Source: Asparagopsis taxiformis (lineage: Eukaryota > Rhodophyta > Florideophyceae > Bonnemaisoniales > Bonnemaisoniaceae). From it: a stretch of DNA of 64,000 bases. The notes beneath the pieces are model-generated. The model saw only the letters and a list, made by a program, of their open reading frames with translations. It made no database searches and was not told the DNA's origin. Shown here in pieces: positions 1 through 10,791 of this stretch. The stretch is taken from the NCBI GenBank assembly GCA_030407315.1, contig JALQPE010002822.1, forward strand, positions 39,500 through 103,499, written 5' to 3'. How positions within the stretch are numbered: position 1 is the stretch's first letter; each line of letters starts with the position of its first letter. Both the position numbers and the translations under genes were made by a program.

Positions 1-1102
1 CGAAGGCGGTGCCGATTTCAAGATTCGAACCATAGCCCAATTCTGCAACATCTCCGGCGGAATCAGAGACTTACATATCGCTATTGCTACGTCATGTTCA
101 AAGTGAGGCACATGTTCCACCCGACGCCGCTTCGCACGATGATGATCAGACCCGTCTTGACTTTGTTCAGTAGTTGGAGACGGACTCGGATCAGACTTTA
201 CAGGCGGTAGCGATAGGCGTCGCTTATGCCGAAAAGGGCGTCCCTGCTCGTCGCGCTTCACAGCCCGACCCGCTGGCAAACTCGGTGCTCGCTGCACTGG
301 CTGTTTCTCGAGTAAATTGCGCAAGGCTCGAAGTAGAAGTGGATGACTTCGCTGTGCATGGTTGAACAACGCGCTTGTACCTCCAGCAGCCGTCTCTCTA
401 GACCTCGCCACAAAGCCCCGTATGCGACAAATTTTGGCCGCCTTGCCTTCTTCCCCTTCGCCAGATAATTCTTGCCGGATACTCGCAGCAGCGGACGGGG
501 AAATGGGATCTGGGATACAAATGGTACAGCGGACAAACGAGAGAGTGGGTGAACGGGTGAAGAAGGGGGTGAAAAACGCCATGGCAGGCCCGATGCGACG
601 GGTAGACGCGGATTGGAGCGCCTTGAAACGACTGTGCAGATGGGTCAAATGTGCGGCTGTGTCATCGGTGCGGCGAGAAAGGAGGGCATCGGATGGGGTG
701 TCTGGGAGGTCGGAGGGTAGGGGCACGGCAGAAGAGGGGATGGAAGGCACGATGGGGAGTGCAACAGCATCTGGAGCAGGTGGTGCCGTTGTGGGCGGCG
801 CAAATGTGTCGGGCGACGCATCGGATATAATCTGTGGCGCTGCAACGATGGGCGTAGCGACGGACGGCGGAACGGATGTCTGCTCGGGCGGCGCGGTTGC
901 GGACGGGGCGGCTGCGGGTAAATTGGTTGGCGAAAGAGATGGCGCAGTGTCGGTTGCCGTTGGGTCTGCTACCGGCACGCGCGGCTGTTGATGGTGAAGT
1001 TGGCATCGCGTGTGCGAAGCGTAACGGTAGTTGAAGATGCGTGGAGTGTACCACAGTTTTCGCCGAGTGTCTGATGTTGTTAGCGCGCCGAGTGTAGTAC
1101 AT
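1..1102 (-). pseudogene. BED/hAT-like transposase N-terminal gene, array copy 1 (partial, frameshifted)
   Basis: This is the copy-1 version of the intact 417-residue ORF at 5891-7144. Its ATG is at 1102 and its C-terminal end runs off the window. It carries one extra G near 981 (GCGCGGCTG against GCGCGCTG in copies 2 and 3), which moves the N-terminal Pro/Thr-rich segment out of frame with the zinc-finger part. The rest matches the other copies apart from scattered substitutions. It is either a decayed copy or a consensus error. Confidence 0.8.
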
Positions 1103-1706
1103 TTTCTGTTGTTGTCGAGTTTATCGCTCGGTGCGGATCTCGTTCAGATTTCTGATCTCATTTCCCAATTTTGATCCAATAGCGAAAATATATGTAATTG
1201 CAAATTTTTTCAAAAGAATTGGTGCATATCTAATTCAATTGCTTCAGGACGTTGGATCCTTGCAGCACTACAGTTTGCGCAAAGAAATGTACCTCGGGCT
1301 AGAATTGAAGGTCGATTGCGACAGTGTGCCGCCAAGCTGCATGAGTTACTTTGATGCAACTCAAGGTACTACGAAACAATATTGATTTGAAAGAACGAAA
1401 AGAGCATGTATCTATTTGAAGGTTTATCATCCGAACAATCAATCACATGGCAAAAGAGGGAGAGTTCAGAATTCTGGGATGGATAACGTAATTTTTCTCA
1501 AAGGAAATAAACTAGAAAAGAAAGACTATCGTTCTTCATACCACGCGACACCAATTACATCCTGTTGACTATTCTTGAGTCGGGTTTGTTCTGGGTGCTG
1601 ATTCGGACAGATTCTTCGAAGGAAAAAGGGAGGGTGAAAGCAAGATAAAATGATCACAAGTTCAGCAATACCGTTCTGAAATACTTTCCACTACTTTTCA
1701 TTCTTC
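1103..1706. other. Unit spacer, copy 1
   Basis: This separates the hAT-like gene from the 3' end of the secreted-protein gene. It is AT-rich and differs from the copies at 7145 and 12046 by several substitutions and small indels, more than the genes themselves do. No gene is supported here. Confidence 0.6.
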
Positions 1707-3813
1707 CTACGGCGATGGAAGATCTGTCATCATAGCGTCCGCATCACCCGTCATATCATCTGTAGTAGAACTTGTCGGTGCAGTAGCCATCATTGTAGGA
1801 CCCATCATACTAATTGTGGTCGCTGTAGAGGCAGTGGTAGCCATAGTTGCAGTAGTCACCGGCATAGCCGTATTCATCGTACCCATTGTGGTCGCTGTAG
1901 AGGCAGTGGTAGCCATAGTTGCAGTAGTGGCTGTTGCAGCAGTCATCGCAGTTGTAGCCGGTGCAGCAGTCATTGCAGTTGTAGCCGGTGCAGCAGTCAT
2001 TGCAGTCGTAGCTGGTGCAGCAGTCATTGCAGTTGTAGCCGGTGCAGCAGTCATTGCAGTAGTGGGCTGGTGCAGCAGTCACGCAGTCGTGGCTGGTGCA
2101 GCAGTCATTGCAGTAGTGGCCTGGTGCAGCAGGTCATTGCAGTAGGGGCTGGTGCAGCAGTCATTGCAGTTGTAGGCGGTGCAGCAGTGTCATTGCAGTT
2201 GTAGCCGGTGCAGCAGTCATTGCAGTCGTAGCTGGTGCAGCAGTCATCGCAGTTGTAGCCGGTGTTAGCAGTCATTGCAGGTGTAGCCGTGCAGCAGTTC
2301 ATTGCAGTTGTAGCCGGTTCGCAGTCATTGCAGTTGTAGCCGGGCCAGCATTCATTGCAGTTGTAGCCGGTGCAGCAGTCATTGCAGTTGTAGCCGGTGC
2401 AGCAGTCATCGCAGTCGTAGCTGGTGCAGCAGTCATTGCAGTTGTAGCTGGTGCAGCAGTCATCGCAGTCGTAGCTGGTGCAGCAGTCATCGCAGTCGTG
2501 GCTGGTGCAGCAGTCATTGGCAGTTGTAGCCGGGCAGCAGTCATTGCAGTCGTAGTGGTGCAGCACAGCTTGCAGTAGTCACGGCATACCCGTACGTATT
2601 CATCGTACCCAATTGTGGTCGCTGGTAGAGGCAGTGGTAGCCCATAGTTGCATGTAGTGGATGGTGCAGCGTCATTGCAGTCGTAGCTGGTGCAGCAGTC
2701 CATTCAGTCGTGGCTGGTGCAGCAGTCATTGCAGTTGTAGCCGGTGCAGCAGTCATTGCAGTCGTAGCTGGTGCAGCAGTCATTGCAGTAGTCACCGGCA
2801 TAGCCGTATTCATCGTACCCATTGTGGTCGCTGTAGAGGCAGTGGTAGCCATAGTTGCAGTAGTGGCTGGTGCAGCAGTCATTGCAGTCGTAGCTGGTGC
2901 AGCAGTCATTGCAGTCGTAGCTGGTGCAGCAGTCATTGCAGTTGTAGCCGGTGCAGCAGTCATCGCAGTCGTGCTGGTGCTGTAGTTCCTGGTAAAGCTG
3001 TGGTTACGGATGGAGGCCTAGTAATGGCAGGAAGCACAGGAGCAAAAAATGGAGGAGGCGGAGGAGGACGAGCAGGCGTTGGGGAGCTTGCGCCATTGTT
3101 AGAACCAGGTGATGCCGCGCCTGGGAAAAGAGGACTACCGGGAGGACGGGGAGGAGGTGTTACCGGTAAAATAACAACCACCTCCGTTCCATCGAAAGAA
3201 CCAGCTGTTGGAGGAGCAAAGGTGGGCAGATTGAGGATATTGAAAGTGGTTGTTGACTCGTTCTGTGCGGCGGTTGTGATTGATGCTGTTGTGAAAACGG
3301 GGACAGAGACTGCCACTGGAACGGTAGGAATAGCGCCAAACGGTGGTGGAATGTTCACTGGTACCGGGGCTGGAGCTGGAGCAGGAACAGGAGCTGCGAC
3401 CGTTGTGGCAATCGGCCCGACTACAATCGGACTGCCAGGAGAGTTGTCAACGGAAACAAGGTCGGTCCAGTTCCGAAAACAGGCGGTATGGTAGGAACTC
3501 CGGGAGTGGGAGGTCCGGGATTGGATGGGGGTAAAGCAATGACAGGACCTACGGTCGGCGGGCTACCAGGAAGCGTGGTTACAGGGAAAAGCGTCGGTGC
3601 TGTACCGAAAACAGGCGGAGGGCCAGTTGATGTTTGGCGCACGATAGTTGGGAGCGAATTCGGAGAGTTTGCGGAAGCACTATGACGGATAGACGCGGGA
3701 GTAACATCTTGATATTTCGGGCCTATGGGCTGAGGAACAATGACGGCTTTGGTCTCTAGGAAGAGCAACAGCGATATCAAGATAAAGAGAGGGAAAGTAG
3801 GAAAATTGGCCAT
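1707..3813 (-). pseudogene. Secreted Pro/Thr-rich protein, array copy 1, minisatellite-expanded and frame-interrupted
   Basis: The start ATG at 3813 and the N-terminus (hydrophobic run FPLFILISLLLFLETKA, a signal peptide) match the intact copy at 7770-8714. The Pro/Thr-rich body and an acidic/Met-rich tail ending near 1707 are also shared. Between body and tail, at about 1810-2990, lies an expansion encoding the nine-residue repeat TTAMTAAPA. One base is missing near 3440 (CCAGGAGAGTT against CCAGGAAGAGTT), which breaks the frame after about 130 codons. Several further indels fall inside the repeat tract, so the tract is open only in pieces (1707-2054, 2299-2703, 2541-2963). The expanded product would be mucin-like, probably exported and O-glycosylated. 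That role is inferred from composition and the signal peptide only. Confidence 0.7.
1810..2990 (-). repeat. 27-bp coding minisatellite (TTAMTAAPA) with higher-order structure
   Basis: The plus-strand unit is about GCAGCAGTCATTGCAGTTG plus TAGCCGGT, 27 bp, repeated some thirty times. Read on the minus strand it gives TTAMTAAPA. A longer block with a different peptide (containing TASTATTMGTMNTAM) recurs near 1850-1930, 2575-2665 and 2787-2870, so blocks as well as single units have been duplicated. The tract is absent from copies 2-4. Indels of one or two bases are concentrated at 2040-2700. Confidence 0.9.
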
Positions 3814-3925
3814 TGAAGATGGTCGGCGCAAAGCGCTTCACGCGAAGAAAATGCGAGATGGAACTGCGAGAGGCTAGCTAGTCCTCTTGGATGAGGTTTG
3901 CGCCTGATGGAGCGCGGAGGGGGTT

Positions 3926-3933
3926 CTTTTATA
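3926..3933 (-). promoter_or_regulatory. TATA box of the copy-1 secreted-protein gene
   Basis: The minus strand reads TATAAAAG about 115 bp upstream of the ATG at 3813. The same box is kept in the other copies (for example 8827-8834). Confidence 0.6.
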
Positions 3934-5890
3934 GGTAGAGGTGTTATGCAGTTTGGTATTATTCGTAAAGGAAAGGTGTGACGACGTCTCAGAAATAATC
4001 AATGAGGGTTGAAGGATTATTTCGATCTTCATTGCGTATAAGGCGTTGTAGGACTTGCAATGAATCATGAATATTTGTAAATGAGAATAACGTGGAACAC
4101 TCGGACAAGATGTATGTTGTCGCTCTCTGTGCACAGCGAAATAAGCACTGCCTTAAGCGACCACAAGTACAAGAAGAAATAAAGTGTAAGATGGACATGA
4201 AGCACCGGATAGTGTGCGAGTAGAGAACGCGAGAGGCGGGCTCGAGTCGGGGGGTTTTCATTATGAAATAATTTCAAATTGGGGCGCATGTAGTGATCTC
4301 CATTGGAAATATGCGAAGGGCATATGTGGTGTGAAGGAGGAAACTCACTGCTGGACGATATTGGTTAGGTTTGTCGACAGCGGCTAGATGGTGATTGTAT
4401 ATCAATGATAAACCGACAGATATAATACCCGTAACTGTCGAAATGTTGCGGACTTCTCTTAATGTAATATTATTCTAACGTGATGTTACTGTAAATTAGT
4501 GGTCTGTAATTCACAAGCCCCGCACGCCAGAGCTGGCTCCGGCGGCGTCGAGTCGCTCGATACGTAGTTACATAGGATCCGCTCTAGCCCTGCCTGTCGG
4601 TCTTGGAAGGCAGAAGAGGGAATTGAGAAAAAACGCGGTCTAGCAACGAAAGGCTAGCTCGCTGTTGCTCCCACCCCACTTTGTCCCACGTGGGAAGCAA
4701 CAGCTGACCCAACAGGTCTGTTGACATACGTTGTTGTCAGTCCGTCCTCTCGTTAACAAAAGGCCGTGCACACCGTCAGTAACCGAGTTACAGCTGGTGC
4801 GTCGTGGTAATGAAGGTGAGATAGTCTGCGCGTTCAATACAATCCGGGCAAGTGGCGGCAGCGGAAGAGGGAATGATCTGCAGTGAAACATATACGCTGC
4901 GCTCTCGAGACTCGAATACAGTACTGAAACGTCACGCCAACGCGACATTGGGAGTTGTGACAGCGGGCCAGAGATGAAGCACTGCGCCGCGCTTTGCGTC
5001 ACGTCCGGTCACCCGTCGAGTATCAATCCGCCGATCGATCGGCGTCTGCTTTATATGCAGCCCCTCGTTCCGGCAATGACGCCATTCTAATCAGCCCAAC
5101 CGCCCGCTTCATGGCTGACTGTCCGTGCGTTATGATCATATCCGTTACGTGCTGCCTGATGCAATTCTATTCTTCGACATAATCAACTGCCCTTCATATA
5201 GTATGCCAAGTCGTTAACCAATGTTATATGTCTGTATCGGCGACCCGTTGCTGCACAGAACAGCATGCCTGCGATGCTTTCGAGCACCCTTTGCGTATTT
5301 GCGGATCCCTTTGGTCTGCCTCAGCACTTCACATAACCGCAATATATTTCCACCCGTAGATTCCCCCTCGCCGTTCTGGATGCAGACGACGATTTTGAAG
5401 GTGCATCAGTATATGACACCCTAGCACGCACGCCATTGCGTTGATTATACGCCCTTACATGTATCACTATAGTGGTGCATGTGCATCGGTCGCCGTAGCA
5501 AGTCTCGCAAATTCCGCACACCACTCGCTAGATGCTGTACGACGTGCCTGATTGAAGAAGCGCTGCTATGCACCATTGCGTCATGCACGCCATGCAACGG
5601 CGAATCTTCGGTCGCTTCCATGCCAAAGATGCGCGCTCGACCACGCGCTATGAGCGCCCAATCGCACGGATGATACCATGCGTGGACGGTGCACAGACAC
5701 GATCGAAGTGATGAAGTTTGTGGGAGGATCGACTCGTGCCAAGAGTTGCATGGTGCCAGGGCCATTCATCGTGGATCATCGACTGCAAACTCACTAAATT
5801 AATTACAGCTTCTACAGTGTATCGTGGTACATGAACAAATTTACCGCAACGGCGTCGACGCTGTTGAACAGTAAAGGAACCTCATTTATT
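3934..5890. other. Unit spacer upstream of the secreted-protein gene, copy 1
   Basis: About 1.9 kb with no convincing gene. The short ORFs on both strands have no family motifs and are copied unchanged in every unit only because the whole unit is copied. The segment from about 3834 to 6043 is almost identical to 8735-10944. Confidence 0.6.
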
Positions 5891-7144
5891 CTACAAGTGC
5901 GCATTGAATGCGAGGACGGACGGTGTTTCCCGCCAGACATCCAGCGTCAGCGAAACTGCAGATGCAGACGATATCAGCGATCGCACTGTTGTCGTCACTT
6001 CCGCCCGCAGCTGCGGAAGAATATCACAAGTAAGCTGCTCTTTCGAAGGCGGTGCCGATTTCAAGATTCGAACCATAGCCCAATTCTGCAACATCTCCGG
6101 CGGAATCAGAGACTTGCATATCGCTATTGCTACGTCATGTTCAAAGTGAGGCACATGTTCCACCCGGCGCCGCTTCGCACGATGATGATCAGACCCGTCT
6201 TGACTTTGTTCAGTAGTTGGAGACGGACTCGGATCAGACTTTACAGGCGGTAGCGATAGGCGTCGCTTATGCCGAAAAGGGCGTCCCTGCTCGTCGCGCT
6301 TCACAGCCCGACCCGCTGGCAAACTCGGTGCTCGTTGCACTGGCTGTTTCTCGAGTAAATTGCGCAAGGCTCGAAGTAGAAGTGGATGACTTCGCTGTGC
6401 ATGGTTGAACAACGCGCTTGTACCACCAGCAGCCGTCTCTCTAGACCTCGCCACAAAGCCCCGTATGCGACAAATTTTGGCCGCCTTGCCTTCTTCCCCT
6501 TCGCCAGATAATTCTTGCCGGATACTCGCAGCAGCGGACGGGGAAATGGGATCTGGGATACAAATGGTACAGCGGACAAACGAGAGAGTGGGTGAACGGG
6601 TGAAGAAGGGGGTGAAAAACGCCATGGCAGGCCCGATGCGACGGGTAGACGCGGATTGGAGCGCCTTGAAACGACTGTGCAGATGGGTCAAATGTGCGGC
6701 TGTGTCATCGGTGCGGCGAGAAAGGAGGGCATCGGATGGGGTGTCTGGGAGGTCGGAGGGTAGGGGCACGGCAGAAGAGGGGATGGAAGGCACGATGGGG
6801 AGTGCAACAGCATCTGGAGCAGGTGGTGCCGTTGTGGGCGGCGCAAATGTGTCGGGCGACGCATCGGATATAATCTGTGGCGCTGCAACGATGGGCGTAG
6901 CGACGGACGGCGGAACGGATGTCTGCTCGGGCGGCGCGGTTGCGGACGGGGCGGCTGTGGGTAAATTGGTTGGCGAAAGAGATGGCGCAGTGTCGGTTGC
7001 CGTTGGGTCTGCTACCGGCACGCGCGCTGTTGATGGTGAAGTTGGCATCGCGTGTGCGAAGCGTAACGGTAGTTGAAGATGCGTGGAGTGTACCACAGTT
7101 TTCGCCGAGTGTCTGATGTTGTTAGCGCGCCGAGTGTAGTACAT
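5891..7144 (-). CDS. BED zinc finger/hAT-like transposase N-terminal protein, truncated (array copy 2)
   Basis: The ORF has 417 codons with an ATG at 7144. After a Pro/Ala/Thr-rich N-terminus (about 40-140) comes a BED-type finger: Cys192 and Cys195 (CTIC), then the typical GGTSALFNHAQRSHP with His248 and His253. A basic region with RKR-type clusters follows (about 285-325). The C-terminus reaches the hAT signature SLTLDVWRETPSVLAFNAHL and then stops at TAG. A full hAT transposase continues for several hundred residues with the remaining catalytic residues and the dimerisation domain. This protein therefore keeps DNA binding but lacks most of the catalytic core. It may be a truncated relic or a DNA-binding protein derived from a transposase. 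The ORF is unbroken and seemingly identical in copies 2 and 3. Confidence 0.75.
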   Translation of the reverse strand: MYYTRRANNIRHSAKTVVHSTHLQLPLRFAHAMPTSPSTARVPVADPTATDTAPSLSPTNLPTAAPSATAPPEQTSVPPSVATPIVAAPQIISDASPDTFAPPTTAPPAPDAVALPIVPSIPSSAVPLPSDLPDTPSDALLSRRTDDTAAHLTHLHSRFKALQSASTRRIGPAMAFFTPFFTRSPTLSFVRCTICIPDPISPSAAASIRQELSGEGEEGKAAKICRIRGFVARSRETAAGGTSALFNHAQRSHPLLLRALRNLLEKQPVQRAPSLPAGRAVKRDEQGRPFRHKRRLSLPPVKSDPSPSPTTEQSQDGSDHHRAKRRRVEHVPHFEHDVAIAICKSLIPPEMLQNWAMVRILKSAPPSKEQLTCDILPQLRAEVTTTVRSLISSASAVSLTLDVWRETPSVLAFNAHL

Positions 7145-7769
7145 TTTCTGTTGTTGTCGAGTTTATCGCTCGGTGCGGATCTCGTTCAGATTTCTGATCT
7201 CATTTCCCAATTTTGATCCAATAGCGAAAATATATGTAGTTGCAAATTTTTCAAAAGAATTGGTGCATATCTAATTCAATTTGTTCAGGACGTTAGATCC
7301 TTGCAGAGCTACAGCTTGCGCAAAGAAATGTACCTCGGGCTAGAATTGAAGGTCGATTGCGACAGTGTGCCGCCATGCTGCATGAGTTACTTTGATGTCA
7401 CTATCTATCTAGCTAGCTATAAACTAAAGGTACGACGAAAAAACAACGATGTGAAAGAAAGAAAAAAACATGCATCTATTTAAACGTTTGTCATCCGAAC
7501 AATCAATCACATAGTAAACTGGGAAGGGTTCAGAATTCTGCGATGGATAACATAATTTTTCTCACAGCGAATAAACCAGACAAGAAAGACTATCGCTCTT
7601 CGTACCACGCGACACCAACTACATGCTGTAGATTATTCTTGAGTCGAGCATCTTCTGTGTGTGGATTCGGACAGATCCATCGAAGGCAAAAGGGAGTAGG
7701 TAAGCGAGATAGAATAGCCAAAAGTACGGCAATATCATTCAAAAAATACTTTTCTACCCCCTGTCATCT
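7145..7769. other. Unit spacer between the two genes, copy 2
   Basis: About 0.6 kb, AT-rich, between the hAT-like ATG and the stop codon of the secreted-protein gene. It holds the 5' flank of the hAT-like gene and the 3' flank of the other. No conserved gene or clear promoter motif was seen. Confidence 0.6.
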
Positions 7770-8714
7770 TCAGCCCATTGTCGGAGCATCAGTAATCATG
7801 GCGTCCGGATCGTCCATCGAACCATCTGTAGTCGTAGGACTTGTAGGACCCATCATGGCAGGTGTGGTGGCCGACATAACCGTGGTGGTCACTGGCATCG
7901 CGGTTACGGATGGAGGCCTAGTAATGGCAGGAAGCACAGGAGCAAAGAATGGAGGAGGTGGAGGAGGACGAGCAGGCATTGGGGAGCTTGCGCCATTGTT
8001 AGAACCAGGCGATGCCGCGCCTGGGAAAAGAGGACTACCGGGAGGACGGGGAGGAGGTGTTACCGGTAAAATAACAACCACCTCCGTTCCATCGAAAGAA
8101 CCAGCTGTTGGAGGAGCAAAGGTGGGCAGATTGAGGATATTGAAAGTGGTTGTTGACTCGTTCTGTGCGGCGGTTGTGATTGATGCTGTTGTGAAAACGG
8201 GGACAGAGACTGCCACTGGAACGGTAGGAATAGCGCCAAACGGGGGTGGAATGTTCACTGGTACCGGGGCTGGAGCTGGAGCAGGAACAGGAGCTGCGAC
8301 CGTTGTGGCAATCGGCCCGACTACAATCGGACTGCCAGGAAGAGTTGTCAACGGAAACAAGGTCGGTCCAGTTCCGAAAACAGGCGGTATGGTAGGAACT
8401 CCGGGAGTGGGAGGTCCGGGATTGGATGGGGGTAAAGCAATGACAGGACCTACGGTCGGCGGGCTACCAGGAAGCGTGGTTACAGGGAAAAGCGTCGGTG
8501 CTGTACCGAAAACAGGCGGAGGGCCAGTTGATGTTTGGCGCACGCTAGTTGGGAGCGAATTCGGAGAGTTTGCGGAAGCACTATGACGGATAGACGCGGG
8601 AGTAACATCTTGATATTTCGGGCCTATGGGCTGAGGAACAATGACGGCTTTGGTCTCTAGGAAGAGCAACAGCGATATCAAGATAAAGAGAGGGAAAGCA
8701 GGAAAAATGGCCAT
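7770..8714 (-). CDS. Secreted Pro/Thr-rich protein (array copy 2, intact)
   Basis: I chose the ATG at 8714 rather than the upstream TTG because it places the signal peptide at the N-terminus (MAIFPAFPLFILISLLLFLE, then a cleavage-like KA-V site). The mature part of about 290 residues has no recognisable domain. It contains an approximate internal duplication (PPVFGTAPTLFPVTTLPGSP and PPVFGTGPTLFPLTTLPGSP), an Ala/Pro run, a Phe/Asn-containing middle and a Met/Thr/Asp-rich tail. Pro, Thr and Ala dominate, as in mucin-like cell-wall or secreted proteins. A TATA box lies 113-120 bp upstream of the ATG. The antisense frame is also open (Gly/Val-rich, 7543-8586) but lacks these features. Its function is unknown. 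Confidence 0.7.
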   Translation of the reverse strand: MAIFPAFPLFILISLLLFLETKAVIVPQPIGPKYQDVTPASIRHSASANSPNSLPTSVRQTSTGPPPVFGTAPTLFPVTTLPGSPPTVGPVIALPPSNPGPPTPGVPTIPPVFGTGPTLFPLTTLPGSPIVVGPIATTVAAPVPAPAPAPVPVNIPPPFGAIPTVPVAVSVPVFTTASITTAAQNESTTTFNILNLPTFAPPTAGSFDGTEVVVILPVTPPPRPPGSPLFPGAASPGSNNGASSPMPARPPPPPPFFAPVLPAITRPPSVTAMPVTTTVMSATTPAMMGPTSPTTTDGSMDDPDAMITDAPTMG

Positions 8715-8826
8715 TGAAGATGGTCGGCGCAAAGCGCTTCACGCGAAGAAAATGCGAGATGGAACTGCGAGAGGCTAGCTAGTCCTCTTGGATGAGGTTT
8801 GCGCCTGATGGAGCGCGGAGGGGGTT

Positions 8827-8834
8827 CTTTTATA
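8827..8834 (-). promoter_or_regulatory. TATA box of the copy-2 secreted-protein gene
   Basis: TATAAAAG on the minus strand (plus CTTTTATA), just over 110 bp before the ATG at 8714. This leaves room for a 5' UTR of roughly 80-90 bases. Confidence 0.65.
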
Positions 8835-10791
8835 GGTAGAGGTGTTATGCAGTTTGGTATTATTCGTAAAGGAAAGGTGTGACGACGTCTCAGAAATAAT
8901 CAATGAGGGTTGAAGGATTATTTCGATCTTCATTGCGTATAAGGCGTTGTAGGACTTGCAATGAATCATGAATATTTGTAAATGAGAATAACGTGGAACA
9001 CTCGGACAAGATGTATGTTGTCGCTCTCTGTGCACAGCGAAATAAGCACTGCCTTAAGCGACCACAAGTACAAGAAGAAATAAAGTGTAAGATGGACATG
9101 AAGCACCGGATAGTGTGCGAGTAGAGAACGCGAGAGGCGGGCTCGAGTCGGGGGGTTTTCATTATGAAATAATTTCAAATTGGGGCGCATGTAGTGATCT
9201 CCATTGGAAATATGCGAAGGGCATATGTGGTGTGAAGGAGGAAACTCACTGCTGGACGATATTGGTTAGGTTTGTCGACAGCGGCTAGATGGTGATTGTA
9301 TATCAATGATAAACCGACAGATATAATACCCGTAACTGTCGAAATGTTGCGGACTTCTCTTAATGTAATATTATTCTAACGTGATGTTACTGTAAATTAG
9401 TGGTCTGTAATTCACAAGCCCCGCACGCCAGAGCTGGCTCCGGCGGCGTCGAGTCGCTCGATACGTAGTTACATAGGATCCGCTCTAGCCCTGCCTGTCG
9501 GTCTTGGAAGGCAGAAGAGGGAATTGAGAAAAAACGCGGTCTAGCAACGAAAGGCTAGCTCGCTGTTGCTCCCACCCCACTTTGTCCCACGTGGGAAGCA
9601 ACAGCTGACCCAACAGGTCTGTTGACATACGTTGTTGTCAGTCCGTCCTCTCGTTAACAAAAGGCCGTGCACACCGTCAGTAACCGAGTTACAGCTGGTG
9701 CGTCGTGGTAATGAAGGTGAGATAGTCTGCGCGTTCAATACAATCCGGGCAAGTGGCGGCAGCGGAAGAGGGAATGATCTGCAGTGAAACATATACGCTG
9801 CGCTCTCGAGACTCGAATACAGTACTGAAACGTCACGCCAACGCGACATTGGGAGTTGTGACAGCGGGCCAGAGATGAAGCACTGCGCCGCGCTTTGCGT
9901 CACGTCCGGTCACCCGTCGAGTATCAATCCGCCGATCGATCGGCGTCTGCTTTATATGCAGCCCCTCGTTCCGGCAATGACGCCATTCTAATCAGCCCAA
10001 CCGCCCGCTTCATGGCTGACTGTCCGTGCGTTATGATCATATCCGTTACGTGCTGCCTGATGCAATTCTATTCTTCGACATAATCAACTGCCCTTCATAT
10101 AGTATGCCAAGTCGTTAACCAATGTTATATGTCTGTATCGGCGACCCGTTGCTGCACAGAACAGCATGCCTGCGATGCTTTCGAGCACCCTTTGCGTATT
10201 TGCGGATCCCTTTGGTCTGCCTCAGCACTTCACATAACCGCAATATATTTCCACCCGTAGATTCCCCCTCGCCGTTCTGGATGCAGACGACGATTTTGAA
10301 GGTGCATCAGTATATGACACCCTAGCACGCACGCCATTGCGTTGATTATACGCCCTTACATGTATCACTATAGTGGTGCATGTGCATCGGTCGCCGTAGC
10401 AAGTCTCGCAAATTCCGCACACCACTCGCTAGATGCTGTACGACGTGCCTGATTGAAGAAGCGCTGCTATGCACCATTGCGTCATGCACGCCATGCAACG
10501 GCGAATCTTCGGTCGCTTCCATGCCAAAGATGCGCGCTCGACCACGCGCTATGAGCGCCCAATCGCACGGATGATACCATGCGTGGACGGTGCACAGACA
10601 CGATCGAAGTGATGAAGTTTGTGGGAGGATCGACTCGTGCCAAGAGTTGCATGGTGCCAGGGCCATTCATCGTGGATCATCGACTGCAAACTCACTAAAT
10701 TAATTACAGCTTCTACAGTGTATCGTGGTACATGAACAAATTTACCGCAACGGCGTCGACGCTGTTGAACAGTAAAGGAACCTCATTTATT
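8835..10791. other. Unit spacer, copy 2
   Basis: About 1.95 kb separating the TATA box from the 3' end of the next hAT-like gene. It contains only short ORFs without motifs on either strand (the longest about 120 codons at 9541-9903). I see no tRNA, rRNA or transposon end in it. Confidence 0.55.

Noticed and set aside
6405..7076. 223-codon plus-strand ORF opposite the hAT-like gene
   Set aside because: It is antisense to the BED/hAT frame, which carries recognisable motifs. This one is low-complexity Gly/Ala/Arg.
7543..8586. 347-codon plus-strand Gly/Val-rich ORF in array copy 2 (and its counterparts)
   Set aside because: It is antisense to the secreted-protein gene. It lacks a promoter or signal, and its composition is the mirror of Pro/Thr codons. 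The minus-strand reading has a signal peptide and TATA box.
9541..9903. 120-codon minus-strand ORF in the unit spacer, also at 4640-5002 and (shortened) 17795-18043
   Set aside because: No motif is visible. Conservation is explained by duplication of the whole unit, and one copy is frame-broken.
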